DNA of 64,000 nt from Berghia stephanieae (lineage: Eukaryota; Mollusca; Gastropoda; Nudibranchia; Aeolidiidae): the NCBI GenBank assembly GCA_034508935.3, contig CM067444.1:34388693-34452692 (forward strand). Reading direction: 5' to 3'. The position numbers and the translations under genes are program-made. The notes under the pieces are model-generated. The model searched no databases. It was not told the origin of the DNA and saw only the letters and a program-made list of their open reading frames with translations. Below are positions 33,413 to 47,500 of the stretch, in pieces; positions within the stretch are counted from its first letter, which is position 1; each line of letters begins with the position of its first letter.

Positions 33413-36400
33413 AATCAAGTAATTTTAAAGGACATACGAGATATACAGAATAAAATGAAAATGTTCTTGAAATTCTTATTTTATTAAATGATTGACCTTT
33501 TGTCTTTGTCTTTTATCTCATTCACAGATGACAGTATTATGTGTGAATCAAGCTTCTTATTTGAATGATGTATGAATGCAATTTTATTTTCATTGGGGGG
33601 GGGGGGGGGGGGGTTCTGTTTGCAAGCTTATCCTGAAAAGAGGATGTATGATCAAAAGTAAGAAAGAGGGAATCTGTGCTGTAGGGAATTCATTCAATAG
33701 AATCAATGGTCGTGTGTTGAACCTTGATTGTTTACAATGGGCTGCTCCAAACTGATCAGTAAAGAATATTGACTTGGAACTAGCTTTGGGCACGTAGAAT
33801 ATTCAGCTGAAAATCAAAGATTTCCTATGCTTTAAGTGGTTGATTTTGGATTGAATTTTATTTCGAGTTTGGATGCCTTTTTCACATATTTTTAACTGGT
33901 CGTAATTCTGTGTGTCAAGGTCCAATTGAATATTTCTGTCTTTCTTTCTTAATCCGAGTTGTTGCAGTCACCTTAAAAATCAGGACAAAATAAAGAACAA
34001 ATTTTTTGCCTGTAGGTCCTGGGTGTATTTTTCTTTTAGAATTGAAAGAAAAAAAATAATTAAAGATCAGCCTCTCAAAGTGAAATTGCCCCAAGTGGCA
34101 CACACACTAATTCTCACACTAGTAAATTAATTTTTAAAAATTCATTGTCCTCTATGGTCAAAGTTTGTTGAATCAGTAGGTGCTGTTGAGTTCTCAGACC
34201 AAGATGCCCCGGTATTCTATGTACTAGTTTGGATAGTTGAAAATTGGCTAAAAGTAAGAATCCTGTTGATGTGTTAGGGGGTACTTTGTCAAATTTGAAT
34301 CAGAAAGAATGACAATCAAAGAGCAAGGTCTTTAACTCGCGTACACACTTAAAACAAATTTATATTCATCATTCATTGGGGTTGTATGGGCTGCTATGAG
34401 TGCTTTCAGTTTGTACAGATTAAATTATTTATTGAGAAATTGACTTGTGTGGAAAGACTGACCTATACATTAAATCGTCTATGCACAAGTTGAAATGATA
34501 TGGGAATACATATACACTATTGTGATTACTTTGTCATGTTGATGGCTTCAATCGCAAACCGTTTACTCTGAGATTATAAACACTACCAATGCTATAATGG
34601 TCCGGTATATATGTATATGAATGGTCTTGTCAAATGTCAAAATAAATCATTTTCATCGAATAGTCTTACTCATTATTTGTAGACATTTTGCATCATTGGT
34701 TAAAGAGTTATCCTGGCCTGAAATTAGAAAGGCGCATATTCTTAGTGTCAAGCGGTTTGCGACAGAAGCCATTGATATTTTGATAAATTTATCCTGATGT
34801 CTAATTGTGTGACTATTTGAATATTCTAGTCTCTCATGGCCATGTGTAAAAGTAAGAATGTTTTTTGAATGTCCAGTTTATATGAGATTCCAAGGGCCTT
34901 TCATCGTATACAAGGGCAGTGTACTCAACCCGGTTTAATTAAAAGCTAAATTTTCCACTATAAGGCTCGTTATAACTGGGAAAGTTTTCAAAGGTATAGA
35001 AATGCTGGGTCACCGGACCCTAACATTCATGTGAATGAAATTGATAAAATTGTTTTATTTAAATTCGTAACTGTCAGGCTGTGGAAAGAAATGGAAGGGG
35101 TTAGAATTGATCATCTTTGTCACGACTCTCCATTACTTTGTTTTCCAACAATTTGGAAATCTGGAACTTCAAGCTCTATCAAAGGCTTGTTTTGGTTTTA
35201 TCATTTTGTAGTCTGAGTTACAAATTCAGTGTCAAATCTCATGATAAACATTTTGGGTCCTTTTAAAAAATAATTTTGCACATGGTTTAATTGGTTTTCT
35301 TTGTTTTTACTGCCACATAAATTTCCTTATTGGAAGTTTTCAATGACATGAACCAGTAGGTTGTGACTTTGATAGTTTGCCATTTAGCATTTAATATATT
35401 ATATGAACTCTATGAGACAATGTCACATGAATTTCATAAAACGACTTCCTGAAATCAATTGTCGGGAAATTGTGATGTGGTCAGACGTTGAACCAACTAT
35501 CAAAAGTTTCCTTTAGTATTTCTCCTAGTACTGCTACAATGATATTATTAAAGGATAGGTAGAAAGTACTCTGTAAGGAATGAAATTCACGATATGCAAA
35601 TAATGCTCACTCTGCACATTTCAGTAGACTTTTCTTTGAACTCAACTCTCCTGCAATATATGCAACATTTCAATAGTGTTCTCGTTATTATATATATTAA
35701 AACATTCTGTCATAATTTATTTATTATTGATTTTTAACAAATTATAAATACACTTGATAATCCTATCATTTTCTGTGGCAAAGATAATGATCCAGTATGT
35801 CTCCTTCCCTTTTGTTTACATGTAAGAAAATGGTGGAAGTTTTACAGGGCAATCTGGTACAATTAAGCCAGCAGGAAATGTCCATCAACTAGGTACAGAA
35901 AACCAAAAATCATCCAGGACATTGTCAACTCAATAACTTTGTGTTCAATTCGTGTTTGTTTTTTAAAAAAATGTTTTATTTTTTATTCATTTTGTTTTGC
36001 TTTATTTCATTTTCTCTTTTGCTTGATTTGATTCATCTTTTCCCACTCTTAATAATGATCAGTAGAGAATTAAACACGATCTGAAATCCGCTGACCTGAA
36101 GAATATGAAAATTTTTGTAAAGAGTGAAAGTACCACAATCTCCTGTAGAAAATCTTCGAGAGGGGAAAAAAAAAGCTAAACGGTTGTAGCTAAGCAAGCT
36201 TTGTAAATTTTGTAAAATTCTTTTCTTTTTTCTTTATTTTGTCAGTAAGTGCCTCTATTCCATTTGTATGATGTAAATCATTATTGTTACTGTGCTTCAA
36301 AATTGATAATGTGTTCTTTTTAATGAAAATATGATGGAAAAATGTGATTGGCTTCTTGGGAGAGAAAAGGGATGTGTGTTTTTTTGGCTTGGTATTTGTT

Positions 36401-37104
36401 GTCTGACGATAATTTGAATATAGAGGGTGAATAAGAGCTGAAACAGAACGTGAATGAGAACCGAAGTATCTTGCAATATAATTTGTTGATGAATGAGTCT
36501 GTGCTTTATTTTCTGACTAGAACTTGATAATGACATCATTTCACACTTAATGATGTCAACAACCAACATTCAGGTTTGGAATTTTTGTCTGAACTGAGGA
36601 GGAAAATGTTTTTCCTTTTAATGAATTTACCTTAAAGTAGGTATAGTATAGGTGCTTGTCTGGCTCAGTTTGTTCATTACAAGTGTTGGTATTGAATTGA
36701 GATGTGTTGAAAGAGTCTCGCCAGAGAGATAAATTGACATGATTTGTTAGGCAAGGTGTAGTGTGATTTTGTTTTTTTTCCCCTTCTTAGTATGTTTGCA
36801 GATAGAGAATAACTTTTTTGTTGTTCTCTGACAAATTGTCTTAATTTTTTAATTCTCCACCCCCCTGTCAAAGTTGATTATGGTGTATATATGAATTGCA
36901 TTGCCATTGTCAAAGAGAATAAATGTATGAATGAAGTGATCGTTAGAATTCAAGTGTACATCAGATTGTTATTCTCGTACTCTGTGGGAAAATTATGCTA
37001 AAATCCTATGACTGAACATGTCATGGGGACCACTAGTGAAAATAATAGTCATCTTGTTTTTGTAATTTGTATTATTATTATTATTAATATTATTTATATT
37101 ATTA

Positions 37105-37137
<33 letters not shown>

Positions 37138-38513
37138 TCAGATTAACTGCAAGGAATTTGTATTGCTCTTCTGGTCTTTATAGAACTATTTCCCTTTATT
37201 CTTTATTCTTGTATGCTTGCCAGCTTGACTCTTCTACCGTCCTTTAAAGGTTTTGAAAAAAAAAAGAATATATTGGTAACAGCTTGAAAACTAAAGACAA
37301 TTTGATACATTCATGCAGGATTTCACATATATTATTGTAGTTTTTTGTTTTTTTTTAAATATTTTTTATATAGGATTGCTAAAACAAAATAACAGTGAAA
37401 TCTTGTATCTATCACAATAAAAGTTTCAGAAATAGAGATTAGATAATAATTCGTAGAAATTTTTACTTAATAATGAAAAAATATGTACTACACCTTAATA
37501 TTGAAAACAGTGCTATAGGGTACATGGTGTATTCAACAACATCCGCATTAGTATTTTACTTATCACTTATTTTTGGAATCCTGCTCAAACTAAACTTTCT
37601 GCTATGTCAACTCAAGCTATCTTTACCAGTGCATGAAGAAGTGCATTTTAGTATCCCATCCAGGTTTTGTTTTGGTCTTTGGCGTTTGTCAAAGAATTGC
37701 AGTTATTTTATTCATTACTATCCGTGTGTCCAATGGAATTACCTTTAAGGCAATGTTACTTTAAGTAAGCTTTCAAATAGATTACTTTAAAGATAGAGTA
37801 AGACTGCGTATATTGAAAATGGCATATATTTTTCCTTCAGTTTTGAAAAGACTGTGCTGTTAGTTGTTTTAGAAAAATGGTCATTTATCAGATTTTCGTG
37901 GTATGAATGAATGAACGAACGATTGTGAATTTCCAAACGCCTGGCGTGCGTTTTCATCCTGTGAATGGTTTGCTGGTTTACTTAACCACCACCACCACCA
38001 TCACTATACCTGGCTCCAAAGGACAGAATGTTCAAACTGTTGGAGATCCCTCATCATCCATTCCAACAAATCTCATCTCCACCGTTGTTGTCGTCCTTTT
38101 CATTTTATGCCATCATCATATCATCTTCATCATCAATTCATCCCTTTCATCACCTCATTATTATTTGACTTACGGTAGTTAGAAGAGCGAGAGAGAGAGA
38201 GAGAGATAAAAAGCAAAACAAAAAGTTTTTTTTTTTTTTAAGGCAAAAATTGAACCAAAGATAGGAAGCTTATTTTGACTTTAATGTTTGGTAGACATTC
38301 TTTTGGATTGAAAGAGTAGAGGGGGGGGGGGGGGGGGGGTGTTGATATTCTTTCCGGCTTAGATTTATATTTGATTTACACAAGACGAAATTTTTTTTTA
38401 AACGGCTTCCTTGACCCTTTTCCAGATTTAGAAATAAAAAGAAAATAATGTACATCATATACGTCTTTTCGTCATTTTTTGAAAAATTACTTCCATCAAT
38501 CTTCTACTGACTT
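33413..38513 (+). other. about 5 kb without recognised repeats, possible ataxin-2 3' UTR or intergenic
   Basis: It contains G19 runs at 33595-33613 and 38321-38339 and an ATT microsatellite at 37072-37138. It lacks the SINE families that crowd both sides. AATAAA-like hexamers are present (for example near 36920), but in AT-rich DNA this is weak. No coding exon recognised. Confidence 0.4.
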
Positions 38514-40600
38514 TTGACCTCCCAGGGTACTGGGTGGGGTTCCTGGCCTCCCGTAGTGGGCAGGGTAGCACTTAACTGTGTCTTCTATCCCCATATATCT
38601 TGTCCAATTTGTTTTCTGTCTTTATCTTCGAATGAGGTTACTGAGTTTTGCCTTGACCCTGGCGATAGTGCTTGGCTGGGAAGTGGTCAAATCCATAGTT
38701 CTGGGTGGGGTTCCTGACCTCCCATAGTGGGCAGGGGGGTAGGCCCCTTATATCTGTTTTTTTTTTCCAACATGCTTTCCGTCTTTGTCTTGGAATGAGA
38801 TTATTTGGTTTTGTCCTGGCCCTGGCCGGAGTCCTAGCTGGGAGGGAAACGATCAAATGCATAGTTTATTGTTTTGGGAGATATTTTTTCCCTTGTAAAT
38901 CATCTCGTGTATTATTATTATATTTGATATTTTGAATTTATAATGTAAGCATTTGAGTATTCCTCTTTGTTGGATTTTGTGCTTTTGTCCGGATGAGACT
39001 TATAGGTGGTCTCAAACTAAGTACTTTGATGGTGTGCTCTTGGAATCTACACCTGATCCCTATTTGTTCCCAGTTCGCCTGTCTTACTTTTTCTTGGGTG
39101 CTTTATTTGTAATTTTAGAACTTTTTACTACCCCATTTTCTTCCTTTTTACTGACGCTGATATAACCTAAATGTGTTGCAAGCGCCGTAAAACCCTTAAA
39201 ATCAACAAACAAAACAAATGCATAGTTATTATTTTGGGAGATATTTTTTCCTTGTAAATCATCTTTCTGTCATGTATTGCTATATGTTATTTTGTATGTA
39301 TTATGTAAACATTTGAGTGCTGTGTGGGGTTCCCTACCTCCACAGTGGGCAGGGAGGTCTTCTATCCCCTTATATCTGTTTTCCAACATGCTTTTCTGTC
39401 TTTGTCTTGGTATGAGATTGCTTGATTTTGTCCCGACCTTGGCTGGGAGGGAAACAGTCAAATGCATAGTTATTGTTTTGGAAGATGATATTTTCTTCCT
39501 TGTAAATCATCTCTCTGTTATGTATTATTAAATTTGTTATTTTTAATGTATAATGAAATGTAAGCATTTGAGCCTATTCCTCTTCGTTGGATCTTGTGCT
39601 TGTGTCTGGTTGAGACTTATAGGTGATATCAGACTAAGTACATTGATGGTGTGCTCTTGGAATCTACATCTGATCCCTATTTGTTCCCAGTTCCCCTATG
39701 TCTTACTTTTTCTTGGGTGCCTTAATTGTAATTCTATAACTTTTTACTATCCCATTTTCTTTCTTTTTACTGGCGCTGATATAACCTAAATGTGTTGCAA
39801 GCGCCGTAAAACCCTTAAAAAACAAAAACAAAACATTTGAGTGTATATCTCTTAGAGGGGACTTGTGCTGGTGTCTAGGCGAGACTTTGAAGTGATATCA
39901 AACAGTACATTGATCTTGTACTTTTGGAATCTACATCTGCTGTTCCCTATTTGAACCAATTCCCCTTTGTCTTACTTTTTCCTCGAGTAATTCTAGAATC
40001 TTTTTACTATCAAATTTTCTTCCTTTTTACTGGCGCTGGTATGACCCAAATGTGCTGCAAGCGCCGTAAAACCCTTAAACTTAAAAACAAACAAAACCTC
40101 CCAGGGTAAATATTGGGAGTGTATCCTTCATAGGTATTCACATGGTAAGGGGGGGGGGGGGTCTTTTGATCTCCCATGGTGGGCTGGAGGTCACTTGCTG
40201 CGTCTTTTTATCCTATTTTGTTTTTCTGCGTTGCTTTCTATTTTTGTCTTGGAATGGGGTCTCTTGCCACTGGCAATGCCACTCATTGGCTGAGAGGGAA
40301 AGAGTCAAATGTGTGTTAGTTTGTTTTGGGAGATATTTTTTCCCTTGTAAATCATCTCTCGTGTTTGGTCTTTTTAAAAAAATTTTTGGGGGGTTTCCTT
40401 TATATATTAATGGTTTGTAAACATTTAAGTGAATTGCACTTTTTTGGGGACATGCGCTTATGTCTGGACGACTTTTCAGGTACTGGGTTGGGTTCCTGAC
40501 CTCTCAATGAGAGCCTCATTCATAGTGGTGGGCAGGGAGGCACTGTCTTTTATCCCCCTGTATCCATTTTCCAACAGGCTTTCTGAAGAATCTGGCTGCA
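38514..40600 (+). repeat. cluster of family B repeats
   Basis: At least seven full or partial copies follow each other in + orientation: about 38514-38700, 38700-39214, 39220-39300, 39308-39832, 39833-40098, 40165-40435 and 40480-40590. Several junctions are the A-rich tail of one copy joined to an interior point of the next. Each copy has the landmarks CATAGTGGGCAGG, GGGAAACAGTCAAATG and CAAGCGCCGTAAAACCC where that part survives. Confidence 0.85.
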
Positions 40601-40710
40601 CAAAATTATGAAAGCAAAAAATGATGAGGCTTCATCTACTACTACAATAACGGCAACAACAAAAACTATTACTACTACAGTAGTAACTACTACTACAACC
40701 GCTAATCTCG

Positions 40711-41010
40711 GCTATGTGGTCTTGTGGTATGACTCTCACTTTCGGATCGGAAGGTCCTGGGTTCGAGCCTCGCTCGTCGCATAGTTGAGTCCTTGGAAAA
40801 GACTCTTTACTCACATTCACCATACTCATATGTAAAATGAGTACCTGGCCGTCAACAGCGTTGTCTCTCCGAATAAAAATTGTACTATCGCCTAACAGGC
40901 GTCATGTCTCGTTCTACTTGTTACATGTTGCTGTTGGTCAGGTACCCTTTGTAAAGCGCTTTGAGCACATTTAGTGGATATTGCTCTATATAAAAGCTCT
41001 AGTTTTAATC
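40711..41010 (+). mobile_element. tRNA-derived SINE (family A)
   Basis: Complete order of head, body and tail with B box GGTTCGAGCCT. It is followed within about 40 bp by another copy in opposite orientation. Confidence 0.92.
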
Positions 41011-41049
41011 TACTACTACGCTACAACTACTATAGTAGTACTGTTAGTT

Positions 41050-41294
41050 GTTTTTTTCGGACGAGAAAATGCTGTTCACGGCCAGGTACTCTTTTAACAC
41101 CTGAGTACGGTGAGAGAATTTTAGTAGAGAGAGAGAACGATTTAGCTATCGACCTATTTATCTAAATACCCTACATTGTTGTTTTCTCAGAATTTCGTTG
41201 TTATAATTTTGTGTTACTATGGATCGAGCGAGGCTCGAACCCAGGAGCTTCCGACCGCCGACCCGAAAGCGAATGTTATACAAGGCCACATAGC
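41050..41294 (-). mobile_element. tRNA-derived SINE (family A), minus strand
   Basis: Read on the minus strand it has GCTATGTGGCCTTGTATAAC, B box GGTTCGAGCCT, a body interrupted by unrelated AT-rich sequence, then AGAGTACCTGGCCGTGAAC. The tail is missing. Confidence 0.8.
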
Positions 41295-41444
41295 ACATAT
41301 ATTATTATTTGGAGGGGAGGGGGTACTTTTCTTTATGCTTTTATAAGGCTGGTTTATCTTTGGGCCAAAGGAGACAGTTTGCCTGCGTTTGCAATGGAAT
41401 ACAAATATGGACTTGGATTTAACAGTTGTAATAAAACAATATTC

Positions 41445-41515
41445 CGCCGTGGTTTTAGAGTATTTCCATTATAAAAATGAGCCCACAACGATTTGGGTTG
41501 TCAGACCTGCTATGA
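41445..41515 (+). mobile_element. half copy of the small palindromic MITE
   Basis: TTTAGAGTATTTCCAT ... GATTTGGGTTGTCAGACCTG matches the right half of the 60-kb copy, including the sequence after it (GTGCACGTCGATC). The left half is missing or strongly diverged. Confidence 0.6.
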
Positions 41516-42427
41516 AGTGCACGTCGATCAAGGGTTTCGAGGATTTTTGTACATGACGTCATTAATTTTTGTTTTCTTGACAGTGGACACCAAAATCATG
41601 AATCGACACACTCTTCTTCCGTGTCAACACACATCAATTGGTAATAAAATATCACCATAAAACATGATTCATGGGTAAGTGATAGAGAAGCGTCTTCAAA
41701 GGTCTTAAGTTATTTGTATAGAGATTCAGTTGTCAAATCTTTTGTTTTTTTTACATTATTAGTTTGTTATAGGAAGAACCCACCTCATTCCTCACTACAT
41801 GTAATATAATTCAGTTCAGTGGTCTCATTGTCGACTGACTGATCATTGGGAAGCAAGCAATGGTGGAAGATAACCTCTAACTCTTTGTCGGCTAATATAA
41901 GAAGTATATTGAGGAGTCTATCGAATTAAAAGCGTACTCTGAAAATGTCGAGACCTAAGCCTCAAAAAGACGTTCCCACTGATTCCCACATTCATGTGAC
42001 ATATTTTCTCAGCCCACGGCTGCGTCAGTTTATTTTATCTGTATTTTAACTCGCTCAATCCTAGAGATTTTGCTAACTTTTCAAAATTGGAAAAAAATGT
42101 ATTAAAAATGAACATATACATAGATGGTTTTATTCAACTACCATTAACATGCAAAACCTAAAAACATTAGCTTTGATACCGTGCCTATACTATGTCTCAG
42201 AATAATGTAATAAATAGGCATAGAGTAAAAGTAACCAGGGTAAACTTCGAATATATAAATAATCGGTGTGAGGGTTGAGTGAGTAAAAGACCAAACTAAG
42301 TTCTCAAATAAATCCTTGTAATTGTGATTTTCTTGAATTGAAACGTGACGCCGGTTTGACTTTGAGGTGCACCTATCAAGTAAACATCTTTTTTTTTTTT
42401 TTCAGGACTATGTCAGATAATGTTAAC

Positions 42428-42695
42428 TGTGCTCAAGTGGTATGACAGTCGCCTTCGAATTGGAAAGTCCAGGGTTTGATTCCCGCTCTTAGCCGCTCAT
42501 ACTTGAGTCATTGAAAAGGGTGCTTTACTCACATTCTCTCACGATACTCGGGTGTAAAATTAAAATAAGCACATTGCCGTTGACAGTGAGGTCTTTGTCG
42601 GAAAAATAAAGTAATATCGCCTAACAGTTTGTCTAAACGTAAAGCGCCCTGAGCACGTTTAGTGGATATTGCCCTTTTTGAATGCTTAATTTTAT
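42428..42695 (+). mobile_element. tRNA-derived SINE (family A)
   Basis: Head CTCAAGTGGTATGACAG, B-box-like GGTTTGATTCC, body TACTCACATTCTCTCACGAT, tail AAGCGCCCTGAGCACG and GTGGATATTGCCC. It lies just upstream of the first candidate exon of the unidentified gene. Confidence 0.85.
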
Positions 42696-42940
42696 TATTT
42701 AAAAAAAAAAGTATATACAAGCTTTATTTTCATTGAAAAATCCATTCAGTAATGGAGAAAGTTCAAGATAATTTATAATTTGAAATTTTATACAGACCCC
42801 GGCATTACATTACTCAGGATTTCGCTTATGGGCAACCTGTCTGCTGGTATTAAGCTTTTGGGCAATATTGGGACCTTTTATAAAGATGCTCTTTAGACCA
42901 CATGGAATTACCATCTTTTTTGTTCTTTTCTTAGTCTCAG

Positions 42941-42976
42941 CAGACATTTGAAGAAGAAGAGGAAGGAGAAGTAGTA
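42941..42976 (+). CDS. candidate exon: acidic 12 residues
   Basis: The acceptor TTTCTTAGTCTCAG and the donor GTAAGT enclose codons for QTFEEEEEGEVV. Phase 0/0 matches the next exon. It is short and could be a chance match, but both splice sites are good. Confidence 0.45.
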
Positions 42977-44428
42977 GTAAGTAGTAGGTTTGTCTTAGGT
43001 AAGTCTTAGGTTTGACACCCAAATGATTTTTCTCCTACTTTTCCTCCTGCTGCGTCCTGCAACCCATTTTCAAATTTTTATCACTGGTTACATGGAAGTT
43101 AAAACATTTAATAAGGCTGATTTATTTCTCGACAAAGGCTATGACGAGTATTTTTATATATTATATGACTTTTATCTAATCCAGATTGTTATCATCTTGA
43201 AGTGATGGAAAAATTCCCAATCCAAAGCAACATATTCTAGCAGCACTACATGTACTAACGCTTCATCCTCACCCTCCTCCTCCTCCTTCTCCTCATCATC
43301 ATAATCATCATCATCATCATCATCATCATCATGACGATGTCGCTATGGTGCAGAGATATGGCCTTGGATTGCCTCACAACCAACGTTCGATCCGACGATA
43401 AACACTTTAGGCTGTATACATTTTCCGTGATCTATCGGAGATGAACTTTACATTTGGGGGTGCAACTTATGTAAGGCAGCGCTGTCTTTATCTGTAAATA
43501 GAAAAAATACTCTAACAGGCTGTATGTCTCGTCTTACTCTGTTCCATCATCAGGCGTTTTACGTGGATAAGTTCTTTATAAATGCAATCATCATCATCAT
43601 CATCGTCATCATCATTATCATCCTTCTTATCATTTTTATCATTATTATCAGTCGTGCACGGCTATTTGATTATCCAACTATATTCAATTTTGAACGGATT
43701 GATATTCTTTTGTTTCGTTTAACTGTGAACTTATCGAGACCGAATTTACATCCTGCATTCACTCACTCACTCCTCTCCGGGCCTGCTGGTACTTGAAGCG
43801 ATGCAAGAAATCTCCACCTGCTGGTCCTGTCAGCTGCTAATCTTGGGACCACCTCGAGGGACATACGTATCTCTTTGCCCAAGGTAACTCTCCTAATTAC
43901 GTCTCCAGGTCTCTTTCGGCGACCTCGCTTCCTCTTTCCTTGGGTTGTCCACCGCAAAGCCTTTCTTATTTCGGCAGGTTTGCGATAGATAAGCCCCATC
44001 CATTGCCACCTTCTCCTTTTAATGAGACTCTCCAGAGACTCCACCTCAACTCTAGCTCTCAGATCCTCATCTGAGATTGTATTCGACCAGAAGATCTTGA
44101 GGATTTGTCGCAAACACTCGTCTTGGAATACTTCAGGTCTCTGGATGATACTTTCTGTGATCTTCCAACACTCTGATCCGTAGAGCAAAATGCTCAAGGA
44201 ATTGCTCTGAAACATTCTGGGTTTGATGCTGGAATACAATCCCGCTGCCTCAAACATTATTCTCTAATAATAAATCCTGATTGCATTGACAGGTATGTAG
44301 GAAGCCGGCGATGTAACAGAAAAAGAGTCTTCCAGATAATATGTTTACATGGTTACTGTCCTGGCTTCCGGTTGTAAATTTCTCCACGTTTATCCTTATC
44401 AATACCGTGTAAGTACATTGACTTTGTT

Positions 44429-44459
<31 letters not shown>

Positions 44460-44461
44460 TA

Positions 44462-44500
<39 letters not shown>

Positions 44501-47500
44501 ATCTATCTATATCTATCTTTTCTATCGTCTGTCTGTCTGTCTGTCTAACTATTCATTCATTCATATATTTATTTATTTATCCATCTTTTATTTATTGATT
44601 ACTTGATTTATTTACCTGTTTAAATATTTATATATTTATTTATCTAATTATCTTTTTATCTAATCATTTTTTTAAAATATATATATTTATTGGTTGATAT
44701 AATAATTTATCTATTTATTTATTTATTTATTTATTTATGTATTTTCGATGTCGTACGAGATGGTTTTGAGATAAGAGCGAATAAAGGTGAAACATGATTA
44801 TCTGCATGATTTTGGTTTTTTTTCACTTCATCGTTATTATTATCCACCCAACTACATCCTCACAAAAGGATTTTACAGTTTGAAGCTTATAATTTAATTT
44901 AATTCTTTTTTTTTCTGAGCTTTTGATGCAAAGTATTGTCATTTCTCCGTTTAAATTTTTTTTTTTGGATCCCCCGCCTTCAAATGCGAATAAATTCAAC
45001 CTGAATTTTATTTTAAAATGGTGCCTCTATTGAAATATATTATAATAATATGGGATTCGATTTTTTACGACTACACATATTGATTGATACGTGAAATAAA
45101 AGTTTCTTACTATTTAATAGTAATTTGTAATACGTGAAATAAACAATTCTTACTATTATTTACCAACAATTAGAGTGATACTGGTTAACGCAAGCTATCA
45201 AATTTGATTTTCATAACAATATTTTAAAATTAAAGCAAATCATCAAAGTTGATTTTCGTAACTATTTGTTTTAAAATTGAAGCAAACCATTAACTTTGAT
45301 TTTCATAATAATTTACTAACCTTTAGAGTTAATGCAAGCCATTAAACCTTATTTTCATTTTAAAAAATATTGCTCACCTTTATAGTTAACGCAAATGATT
45401 AGACTTGATTTTCATGACAATGTGCTACCCTTAATAGTTAATGCAAACCATTGAATCTGCTTTTCATTTTTAAAAATTTGCTGACCTTTATAGTTAACGC
45501 AAATTATTTTTAACAATTTTGATTTTTATAACAATGTGCTACCCTTTAGAGTTAATGCCAGCCATTGGATCTGATTTTCATAACTATTTGTCAACACATA
45601 TAGAGTAATACTGGTTAACGCAAGCACCATTCTTGTCATCAAGTACACGGGCTCCAGGTTTTGGTCCCAGTGTGATGAACTAGTAAGGGATAAACAGAAA
45701 TCTACAGCTAAAAAGAAGTCGAAAGGAACGCTAAGGGTAAATTACTGTGCTCGTTTGCTTTTTTCTGTTTTATATAATTTATATATATATATATATGTAA
45801 TCCTTCTAAAACTGATAAATGACTAAATAAACGAGTGTTAGAATGAATGATTAACTATAGGTCGAAAGGAGCATTAAGGATACATTACTGTGTTCACTTC
45901 TTTTCTGTTTTTATTTTTGTTGTTGTTGTTGTTGTTGTTTTGTTTTGAAAGCATTTATATTTGTAAAATCGTTTAAAATTAAATACATGCATAGATAAAT
46001 GAGTGAGTGGACGAATGAATGAATGAATGAATGAATGAACGAATGAATGAATGAATGAATGAAATTCATAATAACTGAATGATCAAATAACTCAATATAC
46101 CTACTGTAGTTTTACTTTTACTATTATGTAAATGTCAACATGTACGTTCTGGATTGAAGCAAACAAACAAACAAAACAGTAAATGAAAGAATGAATGAAT
46201 AGATGAATGAAGTGATTAAATGAATACATGAATAAATGACTGACCTAAGTATAATTTATTTCAAATTCTACAATGTTGTTTTAAGCATTCGCTATATGTA
46301 GGAAGTGAAAGATAGTGAATGATTGAAACTAAATTGTTGAAGTTGAATAAAATTATTCTAAGATTATTTTATAAATAGCCCATTTTAACCAAAAATCTGA
46401 GCACTATTATTTCATGGTTTTTGTTTTATGTTATACACTTGTATATTTTATAAAATACCATATTTTCTCTCCCTGCACGAACAGAAATCTTCTCCAAAAA
46501 GCAAGAAACGTAAGTATTTTTTAATTGTTGCATTCATTGTCGTGTTGCTGTTACAGTTGTTTGGCTTTGTTGTTTAGTGGCATGACACTCGGCTTCGGGT
46601 CGGAAGGTCCAGGGTTCGAATCCCACTCTGAGCAGCGCATAATTGAGTCCTTAGAAAAGGCTGTTTACTCACATTCTCTCACCGTACACAGGTGTAAAAT
46701 GGATACTTTGCTGTTGACAGTGATGTCTTTGTCGGAAAAAAAGTGTAATAATCACCTAACAGGCGTCATGTCTCGTTCTACATGTTAAAAGTTGCTGTTG
46801 GCTGGGGACCAGCCGAGAGCAATATCCACTAAACACGCTCAAAGCGATTTAAGTGATGTATTAATTTTTATTGTTTTTGTTGGTGTCTGAAGAAGAGTTC
46901 TGAGCCAGAAACGTTCCCTGTTTGGTATTTTGTTTTTTTTTTCCCGAAGCTGTTATATTAGTTTATGTTCATTGCCTTATCTTTGGTGTCTTGGTTGGTT
47001 TAGCAACCAAGTTTTCACTTTTTAGATCTATTCTCCATCAATTTCCGCCATTGGACACCACTCATATTCTCTTCATGCGGCTTTGTGGTCTAGTGGTATG
47101 ACACTAGCCTTCGGATCGGAAGGTCCATGGTTCGAGCTCTTGGAACAGGCTCTTTACTCACATTTTCTCACCATATCCAGGTGTAAAATGAGTACCTGAC
47201 CATTAACACGTTGTCTCTTTCGAAAAAAAGTACTGTCGCCTAACAGGCGTCATATTTTGTCTAACATGTTTAAGTGTTGCTGTTGGCTAGGGACACCTTA
47301 CCTTGTAAAGCGCTTTGAACTCGTTTAGTGGATATTTAAATCCCATGGAATAGACAAAAAAAAGGTATATAGACAGTCTACTATGTATACGACCAGTTTA
47401 GTATTGCGTCAATGCATTATCTGCCGAATTCAATCCTTGATTTGTGGACAAAGAATAATTACAAAGACCTTTCCACAGCGGCGTGGCATGCTTACAGTAT

